Assembly: GCA_964527995.1 (NCBI GenBank)
Contig: CAZGRP010000001.1
Location: 152,086 to 216,085 of the forward strand
DNA from: CAZGRP01 sp964527995
Lineage (GTDB): Bacteria > Zhuqueibacterota > Zhuqueibacteria > Oceanimicrobiales > CAZGRP01
Direction: 5' to 3'
DNA length: 64,000 nt
Shown here: in pieces, positions 53,119-61,746 of the stretch
Numbering within the stretch: position 1 is the first letter of the stretch
Layout of the letters: each line of letters begins with the position of its first letter
The notes under the pieces: generated by a model
Told to the model about the DNA's origin: nothing
What the model saw: only the letters and a program-made list of their open reading frames with translations
Databases searched by the model: none
Translations under genes and position numbers: made by a program

Positions 53119-54312
53119 ATGATTGCAGAAGAAGCTCTCGTCAGCCAGGCCAAGGACCGGCAGTTTGCGCGCAGCCCGGAAGATGCACCGACGGAGGACT
53201 TCCACGATATCATCTTCCAGCTTGAAAAAGAGGGCGAGTGGGAGGTGCAGCGCGTGCCCGAGCCCTATATCGAAGTGGAAACCAAATTCGGCCGCAAAAA
53301 GAAGATACCGCTGGAGCACACCTGGCACCACAAGAGCTGTGGCCAATGCGGGCACATCCCCGGATATTCCACCTCCATCTTCTGGCTGAACCGCAAACTC
53401 GGGTTTGACTATTTCGACCCGACCGACCAGACCTCGTGCACTGCCTGGAACTACTACGCTTCCGCCACCTCCAACGCTCCGGCTCAGGCAGCCGTGGCCA
53501 TGCGAAACTTCGCCGCCGCCGCGGAGACCGGTTACTTCCCCATTATTCATTGTGGCACCAGCTTCGGCCACTACAAGGAGACGCGCCAGCAGTTGATCCA
53601 CAACCACGCCCTGCGCCGGCAGGTGCGCGACATCCTCGCTCGCCTCGGCAAGAAGATGGTGATTCCCGAGGAGATCGTGCACTACAGCGAATGGGTCCAT
53701 GTCGTGCGTCATCGAATCGCCGATCACCAGGTGCGCGACATGAGCACGATCCGCGCCACGGTCCACCCTGCCTGCCACTACCACAAATTGATCCGCGAGG
53801 ACGCCATCTACGATCCGGAGATCTACGGCGCCCAGAGGTCGGCCATCATCACGGCGACCCTGAAAGCGTTGGGAATCGAGGTGGCCGACTATTCGACCTG
53901 GTTCGATTGCTGTGGGTTCGGCTTCCGGCATATCCTTGTCTCACGCGATTTTTCCCGTTCCTTTGCCACACAGCGCAAAATCGAGGTGATGAAAGAGGAG
54001 GCAAATCCGGACGTCACGGTCACCCATGACACCGGTTGTGTCACCACCCTGGACCAGAGCCAGTTTGCGGCACGAGCCCACAACCGCAAGGTCGGAATCC
54101 CGGTGATGTCCGATTCGCAGATTGCGGCGCTGGCCATGGGGGCCCATCCCTACAAGGTACTCCAGCTCCATTGGCACAGCACCGACAACAAGGCTTTTTT
54201 GGAGAAAGTGGGGGTCGACCCGGAGAAGGCCTGGAAGGAATTCGAAGAGGCGGTCGAGCTTCTCAGGAGTGGACAGAGAGAGTATCTCACATGGGAGGAT
54301 GCGGATGCCTGA
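53119..54312 (+). CDS. hdrB1: sHdrB1, CCG-domain subunit
   Basis: A 397-residue HdrB-type protein, proposed catalytic subunit with non-cubane Fe-S clusters. Cys-rich elements: HKSCGQCGHIPGY near 77, IIHCGTSFGHYKE near 140-152, HPACHYHKLI near 220, STWFDCCGFGFRH near 255-266 and THDTGCVTTLDQ near 303. This spread over two CCG domains is as in sHdrB1. The start 53119 has AAGGAG upstream. The end overlaps hdrA by eight bases (54305-54312). Confidence 0.9.
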   Translation: MIAEEALVSQAKDRQFARSPEDAPTEDFHDIIFQLEKEGEWEVQRVPEPYIEVETKFGRKKKIPLEHTWHHKSCGQCGHIPGYSTSIFWLNRKLGFDYFDPTDQTSCTAWNYYASATSNAPAQAAVAMRNFAAAAETGYFPIIHCGTSFGHYKETRQQLIHNHALRRQVRDILARLGKKMVIPEEIVHYSEWVHVVRHRIADHQVRDMSTIRATVHPACHYHKLIREDAIYDPEIYGAQRSAIITATLKALGIEVADYSTWFDCCGFGFRHILVSRDFSRSFATQRKIEVMKEEANPDVTVTHDTGCVTTLDQSQFAARAHNRKVGIPVMSDSQIAALAMGAHPYKVLQLHWHSTDNKAFLEKVGVDPEKAWKEFEEAVELLRSGQREYLTWEDADA

Positions 54313-55366
54313 GCAACCAATTCTCATCATAGGGGGCGGTCCGGCGGGAATGGAGGCGGCCCGCGGCATCGCGGATCTGGGCTACAATGCCATCCTGGTT
54401 GAAAAGCGCTCGCGCCTGGGCGGCACCCCCGACGAGGTCGGCTACGCCGCCCTGACGCCGGACTTTCGCGACGCCGGAGAGGCACTGGCCGGGATGGCGG
54501 CAGCGATCGAAAACAACCCTCTCGTGGACATTCGTCTCAACTCAACCGTGACGGCGGCTAGCGGCAGCGTCGGCGATTTCGAGGTCACCATCCAGAACGG
54601 TGGCACCGCCGAGAAGGCGAGAGTCGGCGCCGTCATCATCGCCACCGGCTTTCAGCATTTCGACCCGGGGCGGGAGACCCAGCAGTATGGCTACTACGAG
54701 TACGATGATGTGATCACACTGGTGGATCTTGAGAAAATGCTCAAGGCACACCACGTCGTCCGGCCCTCCAACGGCCAGCCCCCCGAGCGCCTCTGCTTCA
54801 TCCAGTGTGTCGGTTCGCGCGATCGCCAGATCGGAAATGAATACTGCTCCAAAGTGTGTTGTGGGGTGGCTTCCAAAGAGGCCATCGAGGTGCGGCAGCA
54901 GCTTCCAAACTGTAAGGTGTTCATTTTCTACATCGACATGCGCATGTACGGCTATTGGGAGAACGAAATCTACTGGCCGGCGCAAGAAGAGTACAAGGTC
55001 AACTACATCAAGGGGATCGCCACGGAGATCGTCAAGAAGGGCGACCGCTTGCTGGTTCGCGGCGAGGATACCACCATGGGACGGCCCATGGAAGTGCCGA
55101 TGGATATCGTCGTCCTTTCGGTGGGCATGGAACCAAGCGCCGGCACCCGCGAGATGGCCCGAATCTTCGGGTTGAACCTCAACAAGTACAGGTTCATCGA
55201 GACCGTCGGCGGTGCTTTGAACACTGTCAGCACCAGCGTCGAGGGCGTGTTCGCCTGCGGCGCCAGCACCGGTCCAGCGGATCTGGAAGACAGCATCTCT
55301 TCGGCTTCCGCTGCAGCACTGAAGGCCGTCGTGGCGGTTCGCAACAGCGTCAAGGCGGCAGCCTGA
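54305..55366 (+). CDS. hdrA: sHdrA, FAD-binding subunit
   Basis: A 353-residue flavoprotein. The FAD fold starts ILIIGGGPAGMEAARGI at residue 6; LCFIQCVGSRD and YCSKVCCGVASKEA near 163-190 hold an Fe-S cluster as in HdrA; the end SVEGVFACGASTGPADLEDS is a second FAD segment. It should take electrons released from the sulfur substrate. GGGAGG lies before ATG 54305, inside the end of hdrB1, so translation is coupled. Length matches the short sHdrA class and lacks the extra domains of methanogen HdrA. Confidence 0.93.
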   Translation: MPEQPILIIGGGPAGMEAARGIADLGYNAILVEKRSRLGGTPDEVGYAALTPDFRDAGEALAGMAAAIENNPLVDIRLNSTVTAASGSVGDFEVTIQNGGTAEKARVGAVIIATGFQHFDPGRETQQYGYYEYDDVITLVDLEKMLKAHHVVRPSNGQPPERLCFIQCVGSRDRQIGNEYCSKVCCGVASKEAIEVRQQLPNCKVFIFYIDMRMYGYWENEIYWPAQEEYKVNYIKGIATEIVKKGDRLLVRGEDTTMGRPMEVPMDIVVLSVGMEPSAGTREMARIFGLNLNKYRFIETVGGALNTVSTSVEGVFACGASTGPADLEDSISSASAAALKAVVAVRNSVKAAA

Positions 55367-55408
55367 CTCGGCCACGCGCCACGCATCACGAAACACCTAC
55401 AGAGACCA

Positions 55409-56200
55409 ATGACCCAGGTCGTCGACACCGAAAGCGCCAGGGAGTTCATGAGAGAGGCCATGGAGCTGGTCGACGAGGACGAGCTCCAGCAGATCTGCTC
55501 CGAGCTTGAGACGAAATCCGAGTGGTTCCGGAGGAAACTTGCGCCTGACTCGCTTCCCCGGCTTTCCTCGGCGGAACTCTTCTCCCTGCTGCGGCAGGTC
55601 TTTGCCACGCGCCGGAAGGCGGAATCGATCCTGAAGCAATTTTCTCTGAAAGATCTCCTTGCCTGGACCGGGGATCTCCTCTACGGCGATGCCGAGGTCC
55701 GGGTGCGCTTCCAGGTTTTCGTCGATCGCCTCGGAGGGGTCGAGGAGAACGTATGCTGCGATCTTGCCAGCGAGATTCTACACTTCACTGACCCCGACAA
55801 GTACTGGCTGTGGACCCGCTGGATGTGGGACCCGAAGTGCAGGACCGGCGCTCTGCCGCTGGTCACCACCAGCGCCCACCATCTGAGCGGACCGACGTCC
55901 GGCGACATCTACATGCGAGTCGGAGAGGCGGTGGCCTTCGTCCATCACGTCGGCGAGGCCGCCGGCTTTCAGACGATCAGCAGGACGATCTTCGGCACTG
56001 ACGTCTACCTGAGTTGTGTGTATGTCGTCTACGCCTACACCGTGCTGCGCGTGCGGATGACGAGGGAATTCAACCGAGTCATGCCTGAGCTGCCGGAGTT
56101 CTCACGGAGGTTGCTGGGCGTCTATCGGAGGGGCACTGCTGGTAGACCTTTCACGCAATCCGGATTTGTGAAAGAGGGAGACGGGCAAAAGAAGCAGTGA
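55409..56200 (+). CDS. Conserved hypothetical protein of sHdr clusters
   Basis: A 263-residue soluble protein that in known sHdr loci is coded between hdrA and hdrC2 (the 'hyp' gene). It is helical in the first third (RKAESILKQFSLKDLLAWTG) and has ASEILHFTDPDKYWLWTRWMW near 122-142 and VAFVHHVGEAAGFQTISRT near 177-195. No enzyme motif is evident. It has one Cys pair (NVCCDLAS). Genomic position is its main evidence; in the studied systems it is essential or conserved, so a maturation or subunit role is plausible. Confidence 0.8.
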   Translation: MTQVVDTESAREFMREAMELVDEDELQQICSELETKSEWFRRKLAPDSLPRLSSAELFSLLRQVFATRRKAESILKQFSLKDLLAWTGDLLYGDAEVRVRFQVFVDRLGGVEENVCCDLASEILHFTDPDKYWLWTRWMWDPKCRTGALPLVTTSAHHLSGPTSGDIYMRVGEAVAFVHHVGEAAGFQTISRTIFGTDVYLSCVYVVYAYTVLRVRMTREFNRVMPELPEFSRRLLGVYRRGTAGRPFTQSGFVKEGDGQKKQ

Positions 56201-56330
56201 TGGAGGAGTGGATTACGGGAGCTGTCACGTCATACTCACCGGAACGCAGTGAGCAAGTTCATCACTCTCCTTCCTCCAGAGTCTGAATGGCTGTCATGGA
56301 TATCAATCCGAAACGCTTGGAGCATTCGTC

Positions 56331-57605
56331 ATGGGATCAAACCTGACCGTCGACCCGGAGCGCATCAAAGAAAAGGAGCATTACATCCAGGACGGCATGG
56401 ATATCTCCGGACACTGGAACCGGATGTTCGAGCAGCGGGTGATCTGGGACTACGATACGGACATGCTCGACAAGGTTACCGCCCTGGAAGGAGCCGAATC
56501 GCTGGGGTGGTGCTACCAGTGTGCCCAGTGCATTCCGGTATGCCCGGTCAACCTCGTCGGCGACTACGGCCCGCGCAAGATCTTCCGCAAGGTCCAGCTG
56601 GGCGTCGATCTGTTGACCCACGAAGACCTGTGGCAGTGCACGACCTGTATGAACTGCCTGCGCGTCTGTCCCAAAGAGGTCAACATGATCGAGATCATGC
56701 CGGCGGTTCGCGAAGAAGCTGTGCTCAACGGAAACGTCCCCGCTGAGCTGCAGGAGGCTTTCGAGAACACCTTCGAGTACGGCAATCCACTGGGCGAGTC
56801 TCAGCGCAAACGTGCCGACTGGGCCAAGGATGCCTGCGTTGAAGTTCCGATTGTGAAGGAGATTCGTCGGCCCGTGGACGTACTCTGGTTCGTCGAATGC
56901 TATCCCTCCTATCATCCGCGCGGCAAGGATGCCAGCCGGGCCCTGGCTCGTGTACTGAACGCACTGGGAATCGATTTCGGCATTCTCGGCATCGAGGAAA
57001 GATGCGCCTGCGACTCCCAGCGCCTGGCAGGGGAAAAAGGGCTTTTCGAGGAATTCGCCGAGCAGAATATCGAGACCTTGAAGAAGTATGAGTTCAACAA
57101 AATCATGGTCACCGACCCCCATGCGCTAAACGCTTTCCGGAAAGAATACCCCAAGTACGGCGGCAACTTCGAGGTGATTCACTACACCACCTTACTGGCG
57201 CCGCTGATGGGGAACCTTAAGTTCAGGAGGAAGCTGGACTGCAAGGTGACTTTTCACGACCCGTGCTACCTGGGCCGGCACAACGGCGAATTCGACGCGC
57301 CACGGCAGATGATTCAGGCCCTGCCCGGCGTCGAGTTGATTGAGATGTGGCGGTGCCGGGAGAATGGCTACTGCTGCGGCGGTGGCGGGGGCGGCATGTG
57401 GCTCGATGGCTTCATGGCCGATCATGTGGTCGAACGACTTTCCGAGCGCCGCGTGCGCGAGGCCGTGGAGACGGGTGCTGATGTGCTGGCGGTTTGCTGT
57501 CCCTATGAAGTCTCCCGTTTCGAGGATGCGGTCAAGTCGACCGGCAACGAGGGGAAGCTGATCGTTCGAGACATCATCGAGCTGGTGGTGGAGGCGATGG
57601 GGTAG
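56331..57605 (+). CDS. HdrC2-HdrB2 fusion (sHdr)
   Basis: A 424-residue fusion. An HdrC-like part has two [4Fe-4S] motifs, CYQCAQCIPVCPVNLVG near 61-77 and CTTCMNCLRVCPKEVNM near 103-119. An HdrB-like part from ~180 has a complete pair of CCG-type domains: ECYPSYHPRGK near 189, EERCACDSQRLAGEKG near 222, FHDPCYLGRHNGEFDAP near 308 and RENGYCCGGGGGGMW near 343-357. The separate hdrC2 and hdrB2 genes of simpler clusters are joined. The C-terminal part is strongly similar to that of the membrane oxidoreductase at 61727. The start 56331 has GGAG upstream. It probably connects HdrA with EtfAB. Confidence 0.88.
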   Translation: MGSNLTVDPERIKEKEHYIQDGMDISGHWNRMFEQRVIWDYDTDMLDKVTALEGAESLGWCYQCAQCIPVCPVNLVGDYGPRKIFRKVQLGVDLLTHEDLWQCTTCMNCLRVCPKEVNMIEIMPAVREEAVLNGNVPAELQEAFENTFEYGNPLGESQRKRADWAKDACVEVPIVKEIRRPVDVLWFVECYPSYHPRGKDASRALARVLNALGIDFGILGIEERCACDSQRLAGEKGLFEEFAEQNIETLKKYEFNKIMVTDPHALNAFRKEYPKYGGNFEVIHYTTLLAPLMGNLKFRRKLDCKVTFHDPCYLGRHNGEFDAPRQMIQALPGVELIEMWRCRENGYCCGGGGGGMWLDGFMADHVVERLSERRVREAVETGADVLAVCCPYEVSRFEDAVKSTGNEGKLIVRDIIELVVEAMG

Positions 57606-57657
57606 GAGGTGCGAGGTGGGTAAGTGGGCAAGTGTGCAAGTCTGCAAGGTGTCAGGT

Positions 57658-57712
57658 GAGGGTGCTTAGAGGTTGGTCATTGGCGTACGGCATACCGTGC
57701 AGGAGTGAGGGA
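57658..57712 (+). repeat. 55-base end duplicated across the gap, left copy
   Basis: Identical to 57813-57867, immediately left of the N run. Contains GGTGCTTAGAGG and the ribosome site used by etfB. Best read as two contig ends that overlap but were not merged. Confidence 0.9.
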
Positions 57713-57812
57713 NNNNNNNNNNNNNNNNNNNNNNNNNNNNNNNNNNNNNNNNNNNNNNNNNNNNNNNNNNNNNNNNNNNNNNNNNNNNNNNNNNNNNNNN
57801 NNNNNNNNNNNN
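57713..57812. other. Assembly gap, 100 N
   Basis: Exactly 100 unknown bases, a standard scaffold spacer, between identical 55-base flanks. True distance between the hdrC2B2 and etfB genes is probably about 155 bases shorter than shown. Confidence 0.97.
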
Positions 57813-57867
57813 GAGGGTGCTTAGAGGTTGGTCATTGGCGTACGGCATACCGTGCAGGAGTGAGGGA
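57813..57867 (+). repeat. 55-base end duplicated across the gap, right copy
   Basis: Right copy of 57658-57712. It continues into the etfB start at 57873. Confidence 0.9.
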
Positions 57868-57872
57868 GAGCC

Positions 57873-58640
57873 ATGAACATCATTGTCATCCTGAAGCAGG
57901 TTCCGGATCTGGTCGAGGAGCTGGAGGTGGACGCCTCCGGCAAAGACCTCAACCGCGAGTGGCTGAAGTACAAGGTCAACGAATTCGACGAGCACGCTCT
58001 GGAAGAAGCCCTGCTGCTGAAGGAGGAGACCGGCGCCCACGTGACCGCGGTGGCGGTCGACAGCGAGAATATCGATAAAACGCTCTACACCGCTGCCGCC
58101 AAAGGCGCCGACCGGCTGGTCAAAGTCACCGACGGCTTCGGACCAGGAGTGGCCAGCCATGTTGCGGCCGCGGCGCTGGCGGGAGTGCTTTCGGGTATGG
58201 AGTATGACCTCATTCTCACCGGCGTGCAGGCCGCCGACGACCGCGACGGCCAGATTTCCGGTCTGCTGGCGGGCTATCTCGGCCTGCCCCACGTCGGCGT
58301 TGTCACCGGCGTCAGGGTCGAAGGCGGCAAGGCGATAGTGCACAAGGAATACGCCGGCGGCGTCATGGCCGAGTTCGAGGTCGATCTGCCCGCCGTCTTC
58401 GGCATCCAGGCGGCGCCCCAGATGCCGCGCTACGCGCCCGTCAGCCGCGTCCGCCAGATGATGCGGAAGGCTTCGATCGAACAAATTCAGGCCAGCGACA
58501 CGGCCGTGCAAGTCGGTTCCAGTGTGCGCCGGATGTATAAACCCGAGAAGGGGTCCCGTGCGGAAATGCTCGAAGGAACCCCGGCAGAGGTTGCCGAAAA
58601 GATCGTCGGAATACTCCGGGAGAGAGGAATCAAGTCATGA
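57873..58640 (+). CDS. etfB: Electron transfer flavoprotein beta subunit
   Basis: A 255-residue EtfB: NIIVILKQVPDLVEELEVD at the N-terminus, YDLILTGVQAADDRDGQISGLLAGYLGLPHV near 111-140 (nucleotide and AMP site) and the C-terminal GTPAEVAEKIVGILRERG. Together with EtfA it moves electrons from dehydrogenases to a quinone reductase. Its place after hdrC2B2 suggests the sHdr complex is the electron donor here. The last codons overlap etfA by ATGA. Confidence 0.96.
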   Translation: MNIIVILKQVPDLVEELEVDASGKDLNREWLKYKVNEFDEHALEEALLLKEETGAHVTAVAVDSENIDKTLYTAAAKGADRLVKVTDGFGPGVASHVAAAALAGVLSGMEYDLILTGVQAADDRDGQISGLLAGYLGLPHVGVVTGVRVEGGKAIVHKEYAGGVMAEFEVDLPAVFGIQAAPQMPRYAPVSRVRQMMRKASIEQIQASDTAVQVGSSVRRMYKPEKGSRAEMLEGTPAEVAEKIVGILRERGIKS

Positions 58641-59605
58641 GCCAGGATATCTACGTCGTCGCGGAACATTTCAAAGGTGAACTCGCCGATGTGACCTTCG
58701 AACTTCTGGGCAAGGGTCGTGAGCTCGCCGATCAGACCGGCGGCCATCTCGTCGGTGTCCTTCTGGGGAGCGGCGTGCAGGAGCTGGCGAATTCGATGGG
58801 TGCCGCCGACAAGGTGCTCTATGCCGATCACCCGCAACTGGCCGAGTTCAACCCGGACAGCTACAGCCGGGTCTTGGCCGAGCTGATCCAGTCGCATACG
58901 CCGCGCGCCGTGCTCATTCCCAACACCTCGACGGGGATGGACCTGGCTGCGGTGTTGTCGGTGCAGGCCGGCCTGCCCCTGGTGGCCTATGCCTCCGACG
59001 TCCGTTTTGAAGACGGAAAACTCGTTGCCGTCAGCCAGCTCTACGGTGGCAAGATCGATGTCGAGTCTGAATTCGAGGGCGATTCCGCCCTTGTGGGTGT
59101 GCTGGCGGGGTCCTTTGCGGCTGACGACGGCCGAAAAGAGGGGGTCCCAGCTGTAGAGATGGTGACGCCCTCGGTTTCACTCGACGATGTCAGGGTCCGG
59201 TTCAGGGGTCTGGTCGAGCCCGAGGCGGGTGACGTCGACATTACGCAGCACGACGTGCTGGTGAGCGTTGGACGTGGCATCCAGAGCGAGGAGAACCTAT
59301 CGCTGGCGCAGGAACTGGCCGACGCTCTCGGCGGCGCCGTCTCGTGCTCGCGGCCGATCGTCGACAGCAAGTGGCTGCCCAAGACCCGCCAGGTAGGCAA
59401 GTCCGGCCTCAAAGTGAAGCCCAAGGCATATCTGGCGGTCGGCATCAGCGGTGCGCCGGAGCACATCGAGGGCATGAAGGACGCGGACCTGATCATCGCC
59501 ATCAATTCCGACCCCGATGCGCCCATCTTCGACTATGCTCACTATGGCGTCGTGGGCGACCTTTTCGACATCCTCCCGGTGCTGACCGAGAAGGCCAAAG
59601 GCTGA
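58637..59605 (+). CDS. etfA: Electron transfer flavoprotein alpha subunit
   Basis: A 322-residue EtfA: IYVVAEHFKGELADVTFELLG at the start, and the FAD-binding C-terminus SRPIVDSKWLPKTRQVGKSG then YLAVGISGAPEHIEGMKDAD and IIAINSDPDAPIFDYAHYGVVGD, near 235-310. The key Arg-Pro and the SG--Q motif are intact. Forms the heterodimer with EtfB. Confidence 0.97.
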   Translation: MSQDIYVVAEHFKGELADVTFELLGKGRELADQTGGHLVGVLLGSGVQELANSMGAADKVLYADHPQLAEFNPDSYSRVLAELIQSHTPRAVLIPNTSTGMDLAAVLSVQAGLPLVAYASDVRFEDGKLVAVSQLYGGKIDVESEFEGDSALVGVLAGSFAADDGRKEGVPAVEMVTPSVSLDDVRVRFRGLVEPEAGDVDITQHDVLVSVGRGIQSEENLSLAQELADALGGAVSCSRPIVDSKWLPKTRQVGKSGLKVKPKAYLAVGISGAPEHIEGMKDADLIIAINSDPDAPIFDYAHYGVVGDLFDILPVLTEKAKG

Positions 59606-59628
59606 GATGAAGTGTCCCCAAGGAACAT

Positions 59629-59751
59629 GTGAAGCAGCCTCTGAAGAAACGCCCTTCCGCACTGGCAGGCTATGAACGTGAGATCCGTATGGTGGCCTTC
59701 GACCTTTTGCTCTACCATCTTCAGGAGAAGCATCGGGAAGCCAGGGATTGA
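59629..59751 (+). CDS. Possible 40-residue peptide between etfA and the peptidase gene
   Basis: A GTG at 59629, five bases after AAGGA, begins a 40-residue frame: a basic start (KQPLKKRPSALAGYEREIRM) then an amphipathic helix with VAFDLLLYHLQEKHREARD. Its composition is like a true small protein. It begins 23 bases after the etfA stop. The sequence is short, so it needs homologues for support. Confidence 0.4.
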   Translation: MKQPLKKRPSALAGYEREIRMVAFDLLLYHLQEKHREARD

Positions 59752-59868
59752 GGAGGGGGAACGCTGCCATTGATTTCGGAATGTGGAGTGCACCTGGTAC
59801 CGTAGGCTTTCGACCCGCGTACGTCCGATTCCCCAGCGTGTGATGACAACACAATCGACCCGGGAGAA

Positions 59869-61746
59869 GTGCTCTTGATTCCTCGCCGGCAATTCCCCTC
59901 ACCCTCGTTGCTGGCGAAGCTGGCGGCAGGGCTGCTGGCCAGCCTGTCGCTTGCGTGCGGCCGTCCTGCTGCGACTCCTTACTCCCGCCTGCATGAGCAC
60001 CTGGCTGCAACCTACAACCCGCAGAACGCCTACGCTATCGTTGAGTTCCTTAGCGAACGGTGGCGCCTGCGCGGCGGCGGTAACCAGGGCTTCAACGAGT
60101 CGATCGCACAAGTCCAGGACTTTCTGCGCGACGGCGGTTTCGAGCGCGTCGGCCGGATCGAAGTGCTTGAAGGGCCGTTGACCCTTCAGCCGCTGGCTTG
60201 GGAACCGCTGGAGGCAGAGCTCGGGGTGGTTTCCCCGGAGAAGAAGCTCCTGCATACCTACGAGGACACCCCAACACTGCCGTGCAAGTATTCCGGCTCG
60301 ACCCCTCCCGGGGGTATCACAGCAGAGGTTGTGTACGTCGGCAGCGGAGCGCAGCCGTCGGACTACGAGAGCAAAAACGTCCGCGGCAAGATCGTCCTTG
60401 GGAGGGCCAAGGTTGACAGCCTTTTCATCGAGGCGGTGGAGAAGCGTGGCGCCCTCGGGGTGATTTCGGATTATCTCAATGCGCCGGAGTACTACCAGAG
60501 ATTTCCCAACATGGTCCGCAGCGGCACCCTTCCGTTCCGGGAGCCGGAAGCGATGATGAAGCGCCAGAGCTGGGGTCTGAAAATCTCGCCGCGCTCCAGT
60601 GCCTACCTGAGGCGCTTGCTCGCTACGGGACCGGTGCGGCTCCATGTCGAGATTCGCACGAAATTCTTCGAGTCGAGACAGAAGGAGCTGGTGGCCGAAA
60701 TCCCGGGGACCAGGGCAGCGCAGGAGCGGGTCGTGCTGGTGGCGCACATCGACAACGCCAAACCGGGTGCCAACAACAACGCCTCGGGCGTCGGCGGACA
60801 GGCCGAACTCGCTCGGGCTATTGCTCGGCTCATCGACGCTGGCCGGCTCGAGCGGCCGTTGCGGACGATCACCTTTCTCTTTGGTGCCGAACGCGAAGGC
60901 TCTCGCCTGTGGGTCGAACATCACCGGAGCGATCTGTCCCACATTCTTGCAGTACTCAATTCCGACATGACCGGTGAGAACACGCGCTTGACCGGCGGCA
61001 CTTTTCTGCTGGAGCGCACGCCCGACCCGGCGATGCACTCCCCCAGACCGCAGGCCTACACGCAGCCCAACGATCGCCACACAGGCTGGGGATATCGTCC
61101 GCTGAAGATCGATCCCTATCCAGGCTACTTCCTGAACGATCTGGTGTGGAGCGCGATCGAGTTTCGGGCTGCCAGGAGCGGCTGGAAGGTCGCCCAGAAC
61201 CCATACGAGGGCGGCAGTGACCACGATATCTTTCTGCCGCTGCTTATACCGACGACGCTGGATTGGCATTGGGTCGACGATTTCATCGGCACGAACCTGG
61301 ATACGCCGGACAAGGTCAGCCCCGCGGAGATGGAGAACGTGGCCGTAGCTCAAGGGCTGGCCGCTCTCGTGCTGGCCTCGGCTGGAGAAGCGGAGGGCCG
61401 CTGGCTCCTGCGCCTCGTCGAGAAAAAAGCTGCAGCGCGACTGGCCGGGGAGTTCGCGGCCTCGCGGCGGCTTCTCGCCGACCTGGCGGATGGCGCAGTC
61501 ACCGACACCGCAGCCACCTTCCAGGTGCGGGTCGAGAAAGAAGCGGCGCTTCTGCGCGATTGGACGCGGTGGTACGATCAGGCGCTGGGGTCCGTTGCCA
61601 GGGTGCCGGTGGGCGGCGCATCTCCGGCGCTGCGTAAAGAAATCCGCCAGGCTCGCAACCGGCTCCGGATGGCTGCCGCTCAATACAATCGTCAACTGTT
61701 GGGATTCAGGCAGGGAGGGAGCAAGTATGCCAGAGGTTCCGACTAG
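59869..61746 (+). CDS. M28-like peptidase lipoprotein with altered metal site
   Basis: A 625-residue exported protein. A hydrophobic stretch ending in LASLSLACG is a lipobox. A PA-like inserted domain (about 110-240, VRGKIVLGRAKVDSLFIEA) precedes an M28 aminopeptidase-like core: LVAHIDNAKPGANNNASG near 292-309, ITFLFGAEREGSRLW near 337-351, LNSDMTG near 363 and YEGGSDHDIFLPLL near 446. In active M28 enzymes the second motif carries a metal-bridging Asp (GANDNASG); here it is Asn, so activity is doubtful. The start is GTG 59869 or TTG 59875. Its last 20 bases overlap the membrane oxidoreductase gene, so translation is coupled. Confidence 0.8.
   Translation: MLLIPRRQFPSPSLLAKLAAGLLASLSLACGRPAATPYSRLHEHLAATYNPQNAYAIVEFLSERWRLRGGGNQGFNESIAQVQDFLRDGGFERVGRIEVLEGPLTLQPLAWEPLEAELGVVSPEKKLLHTYEDTPTLPCKYSGSTPPGGITAEVVYVGSGAQPSDYESKNVRGKIVLGRAKVDSLFIEAVEKRGALGVISDYLNAPEYYQRFPNMVRSGTLPFREPEAMMKRQSWGLKISPRSSAYLRRLLATGPVRLHVEIRTKFFESRQKELVAEIPGTRAAQERVVLVAHIDNAKPGANNNASGVGGQAELARAIARLIDAGRLERPLRTITFLFGAEREGSRLWVEHHRSDLSHILAVLNSDMTGENTRLTGGTFLLERTPDPAMHSPRPQAYTQPNDRHTGWGYRPLKIDPYPGYFLNDLVWSAIEFRAARSGWKVAQNPYEGGSDHDIFLPLLIPTTLDWHWVDDFIGTNLDTPDKVSPAEMENVAVAQGLAALVLASAGEAEGRWLLRLVEKKAAARLAGEFAASRRLLADLADGAVTDTAATFQVRVEKEAALLRDWTRWYDQALGSVARVPVGGASPALRKEIRQARNRLRMAAAQYNRQLLGFRQGGSKYARGSD

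Noticed and set aside
56287..56346. Short ATG frame before the HdrC2-HdrB2 gene (19 codons, starting MAVMDINPKR)
   Set aside because: It is in another frame, stops 16 bases inside the real gene and has no ribosome site of its own.
59899..61695. 598-residue minus-strand frame opposite the M28-like gene
   Set aside because: Shadow frame. The plus strand carries the lipobox and peptidase motifs.
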